Positions 7,243 to 8,428 of a stretch of 8,428 bases of DNA are shown here, piece after piece. The stretch covers positions 1-8,428 of the forward strand of contig JAJYCU010000018.1 of assembly GCA_021778165.1 (NCBI GenBank). Direction: 5' to 3'. The notes beneath the pieces were generated by a model, which was given only the letters and a program-made list of their open reading frames with translations, was not told the DNA's origin and did no database searches. Both the position numbers and the translations under genes were made by a program. The stretch comes from a bacterium. Its GTDB lineage: Bacteria; Patescibacteria; Saccharimonadia; Saccharimonadales; UBA4665. The number at the start of each line of letters is the position of its first letter. The stretch's first letter is position 1.

Positions 7243-7974
7243 TTATATATTTATAGTAATTCTGATGAATCCTTCAGCGAATTGATATCCACTTTTTGCA
7301 CCTATTGCTTTTGCATTATTTTGTATAAATTCTGAGATTTGCTCGATGCTTTTTATCTGACTTTTATGACAGACTGAGGCTTTTAGTTTTAAATCAATTG
7401 TTTTCGAAATATCAACAAAAAAGTTTTGGTTCTCAAAATTAACTAACAAAATATTCTTAGTTTTATGGGGTAAAAAACCTTGTTCATATAACTCTGGATA
7501 TGCTAAGTGGTCTCTTGCAAAAGGATAAACACTGTCTAAGGTTGCTTGACCGGCCGCTCTATGATCTGGATGATTAATCATACCTCTAGTCGCAGAGTAC
7601 AGAACCGAAGGATCCATAGTTAGAACAGTATCTGGTTTAATCGTCCTGATTACTTTTATAATATCTTTTTTGAGATCGTCATTATTAGCTAATTTACCAT
7701 CGGGATAACTCAAAAAAGTGACTGATTTACCTCCAAATGTATCTAACGCATCTCGTTGTTCTTGGTAGCGTATTTTTGTTAGTTCGGAGGATTTTACTTC
7801 AGAATCATCGGTTCCGTTACCGCCATCAGTTAAAATTAAATAATGTACTTCTGCTCCGAGACTTGCAAAATACGCCATAGTACCTGAACTACTAAAATCT
7901 AAATCATCAGGATGGGCTGCAATGCCTAAGACGACTTTTGGTTCTAATTTATTTTCATCCATTCGTTTCATCAT
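7243..7974 (-). CDS. PIG-L/LmbE-family zinc-dependent de-N-acetylase
   Basis: This 243-residue protein belongs to the family that removes N-acetyl groups from glucosamine-containing substrates (MshB in mycothiol, BshB in bacillithiol synthesis, PIG-L in GPI anchors). The first metal motif is AHPDDLDF (20-27): H21 and D24 are the expected ligands and D23 the general base. The family's usual final Glu of HPDDxE is D26. The second motif is 'NHPDHRAAG' with H135 and H138, the latter the third metal ligand. No signal peptide or membrane helix is seen, so the protein is probably cytoplasmic. It is the first gene of the minus-strand block, 3 bases before pgl, and so is probably co-expressed with the oxidative pentose phosphate genes. 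The substrate is unknown; a thiol cofactor, a cell-wall sugar or a scavenged amino sugar are all possible. The start could be Met1 or Met2 (ATGATG); neither has a Shine-Dalgarno. Confidence 0.93.
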   Translation of the reverse strand: MMKRMDENKLEPKVVLGIAAHPDDLDFSSSGTMAYFASLGAEVHYLILTDGGNGTDDSEVKSSELTKIRYQEQRDALDTFGGKSVTFLSYPDGKLANNDDLKKDIIKVIRTIKPDTVLTMDPSVLYSATRGMINHPDHRAAGQATLDSVYPFARDHLAYPELYEQGFLPHKTKNILLVNFENQNFFVDISKTIDLKLKASVCHKSQIKSIEQISEFIQNNAKAIGAKSGYQFAEGFIRITINI

Positions 7975-7980
7975 ATTAAC

Positions 7981-8007
7981 ATATTAAGAAGTCTTTCATG
8001 AAGTCAA
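7981..8007 (-). promoter_or_regulatory. Candidate promoter of the minus-strand operon
   Basis: On the minus strand TTGACT (8002-8007, 5 of 6 to TTGACA) is followed after 15 bases by TAATAT (7981-7986), or after 18 bases by TATGTT (7978-7983). The first -10 ends 6 bases before the ATG at 7974 and the second about 6 bases before the next in-frame ATG at 7971. Transcription would therefore begin at or next to a start codon, giving a leaderless or nearly leaderless mRNA. The -35 match is good; the spacer is uncertain. Confidence 0.5.
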
Positions 8008-8018
8008 ACAGTCGACTT
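7989..8018. repeat. Three AAGTC half-sites around the operon promoter
   Basis: AAGTC occurs at 7989-7993 and 8001-8005 in the same orientation and again inverted (GACTT) at 8014-8018, so start-to-start spacings are 12 and 13 bases. The second and third copies form a longer imperfect dyad (7999-8005 with 8014-8020, 6 of 7 matching), and AGTCGACT (8010-8017) is a perfect 8-base palindrome. The cluster covers the putative -35 of the deacetylase gene, as an operator would. No regulator is identified. Confidence 0.35.
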
Positions 8019-8040
8019 TAAATTTTATTTGGCATTAACC

Positions 8041-8062
8041 TACAGCACATACTCAGCTTGTA
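8041..8062. repeat. Imperfect inverted repeat upstream of the right-hand ABC gene
   Basis: TACAGC (8041-8046) pairs with GCT-T-GTA (8056-8062) across a 9-base spacer, with one unpaired T. It lies where the -35 region of the right-hand ABC gene should be and could be an operator, but a dyad this short can occur by chance. No T-run follows, so it is not an intrinsic terminator. Confidence 0.2.
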
Positions 8063-8071
8063 ATTATTTAA

Positions 8072-8077
8072 TATACT
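8072..8077 (+). promoter_or_regulatory. Candidate -10 box of the right-hand ABC ATPase gene
   Basis: TATACT (5 of 6 to TATAAT) ends exactly 7 bases before the ATG at 8085, so transcription would be expected to start at the A of that ATG. There is no Shine-Dalgarno upstream of the ATG, which agrees with leaderless initiation. No good -35 hexamer is found at 16-18 bases upstream. Confidence 0.45.
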
Positions 8078-8084
8078 TAAAATT

Positions 8085-8428
8085 ATGGATAGCGTAATTG
8101 TTACAAAAAATGTTTCAAAAGTTTATGGTACTAAAAATAGTGTTTTTAAAGCATTAGATAATATCAATTTAAGTATTGGAGCTGGTGAGAGTTTAGCGAT
8201 AACTGGGAAAAGTGGCTCTGGAAAGAGTACATTAATGCATTTGCTGGCTTTATTAGATGAGCCGACTCAAGGTTCGATTATTATTAATAATCAGGACTCC
8301 CATAAGCTAACGGTTAAAAATCGTGATTTACTTAGAAATCAAAATTTCGGCTTTGTTTTTCAGCAATTCTTTTTGAACGCACAAGAAACTGTTATAGATA
8401 ATGTTATCTTGCCATTAAAGATAGCAGG
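8085..8428 (+). CDS. ABC transporter ATP-binding protein, MacB/LolD type (3'-truncated by window)
   Basis: These are the first 114 residues of a second ABC ATPase; the frame is open to the window end. The Walker A motif reads GKSGSGKST, followed by 'LMHLLALLDEPTQGSI', the usual LolD/MacB segment after the P-loop. The Q-loop is in 'FGFVFQQFFLNAQETVIDNVILPL'. The signature, Walker B and switch His lie beyond the window. The ATG at 8085 is chosen because the family's 'KNVSKVYG' N-terminal strand follows directly and a -10 box sits just upstream. It probably heads another exporter operon with a FtsX-type permease downstream. It resembles the family of the left-hand ATPase, but the visible parts do not overlap, so recent duplication cannot be judged here. 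Confidence 0.93.
   Translation, partial: MDSVIVTKNVSKVYGTKNSVFKALDNINLSIGAGESLAITGKSGSGKSTLMHLLALLDEPTQGSIIINNQDSHKLTVKNRDLLRNQNFGFVFQQFFLNAQETVIDNVILPLKIA

Larger units (their letters stand above)
1676..7974 (-). other. Probable operon: deacetylase-pgl-gnd-zwf-MarP-like protease (Nramp-like gene possibly included)
   Basis: Six same-strand genes follow one another with junctions of +3, +11, -4 (ATGA), +2 and +59 bases in transcription order. The first five junctions leave no room for promoters or terminators, so one transcript from the divergent region near 7975-8007 is likely. The Nramp-like gene may be read through or may use its own promoter. The block ends directly against the convergent permease gene. 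Confidence 0.75.

Noticed and set aside
1..8428. The two window ends as halves of one ABC ATPase gene on a small circular molecule
   Set aside because: The left fragment begins just before the signature and the right one ends after the Q-loop, leaving about 25 residues missing and no terminal sequence overlap. Two separate genes cut by the window edges is simpler; a direct check would need flanking sequence.

Overview
The window is AT-rich and gene-dense, with intergenic gaps of 2 to about 110 bases, ATGA stop/start overlaps, and ordinary bacterial stop usage (TAA, TAG and TGA all terminate; no in-frame TGA in the genes). Compact, divergent versions of housekeeping enzymes and FtsX/MacB-type exporters suggest a small-genome bacterium. 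My best guess is a Patescibacteria/CPR member, possibly Saccharibacteria. That is inference from overall style, not from a marker gene.

Layout: (1) 1-1679, plus strand: the 3' half of an ABC ATPase gene and a complete MacB/FtsX-type permease gene, overlapping by ATGA. (2) 1676-7974, minus strand: a six-gene block. In transcription order it holds a PIG-L/LmbE deacetylase, 6-phosphogluconolactonase (pgl), a short-form 6-phosphogluconate dehydrogenase (gnd), glucose-6-phosphate dehydrogenase (zwf), a membrane-anchored CvpA-trypsin protease resembling mycobacterial MarP, and an Nramp-superfamily transporter with an altered metal site. The first five genes are spaced from a 4-base overlap to 11 bases and are probably one transcript. 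The sixth follows a 59-base gap that holds a possible promoter. (3) 7975-8084: a 110-base divergent promoter region. (4) 8085-8428, plus strand: the 5' part of a second MacB/LolD-type ABC ATPase gene, cut by the window end. No gene-free stretch exceeds 300 bases. I saw no RNA gene, insertion sequence, CRISPR array or convincing intrinsic terminator.

How it fits together: zwf, pgl and gnd encode the complete oxidative branch of the pentose phosphate pathway (glucose-6-phosphate to ribulose-5-phosphate plus CO2), giving NAD(P)H and pentose for nucleotides. Co-transcription with a de-N-acetylase, an envelope protease of the type known for acid/oxidative stress resistance in Mycobacterium, and a divalent-cation transporter suggests an envelope and redox homeostasis unit. 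This grouping is the most interesting aspect of the window, but its purpose is inferred from context. The flanking ABC genes are ordinary families; two similar export systems bracket the metabolic operon.
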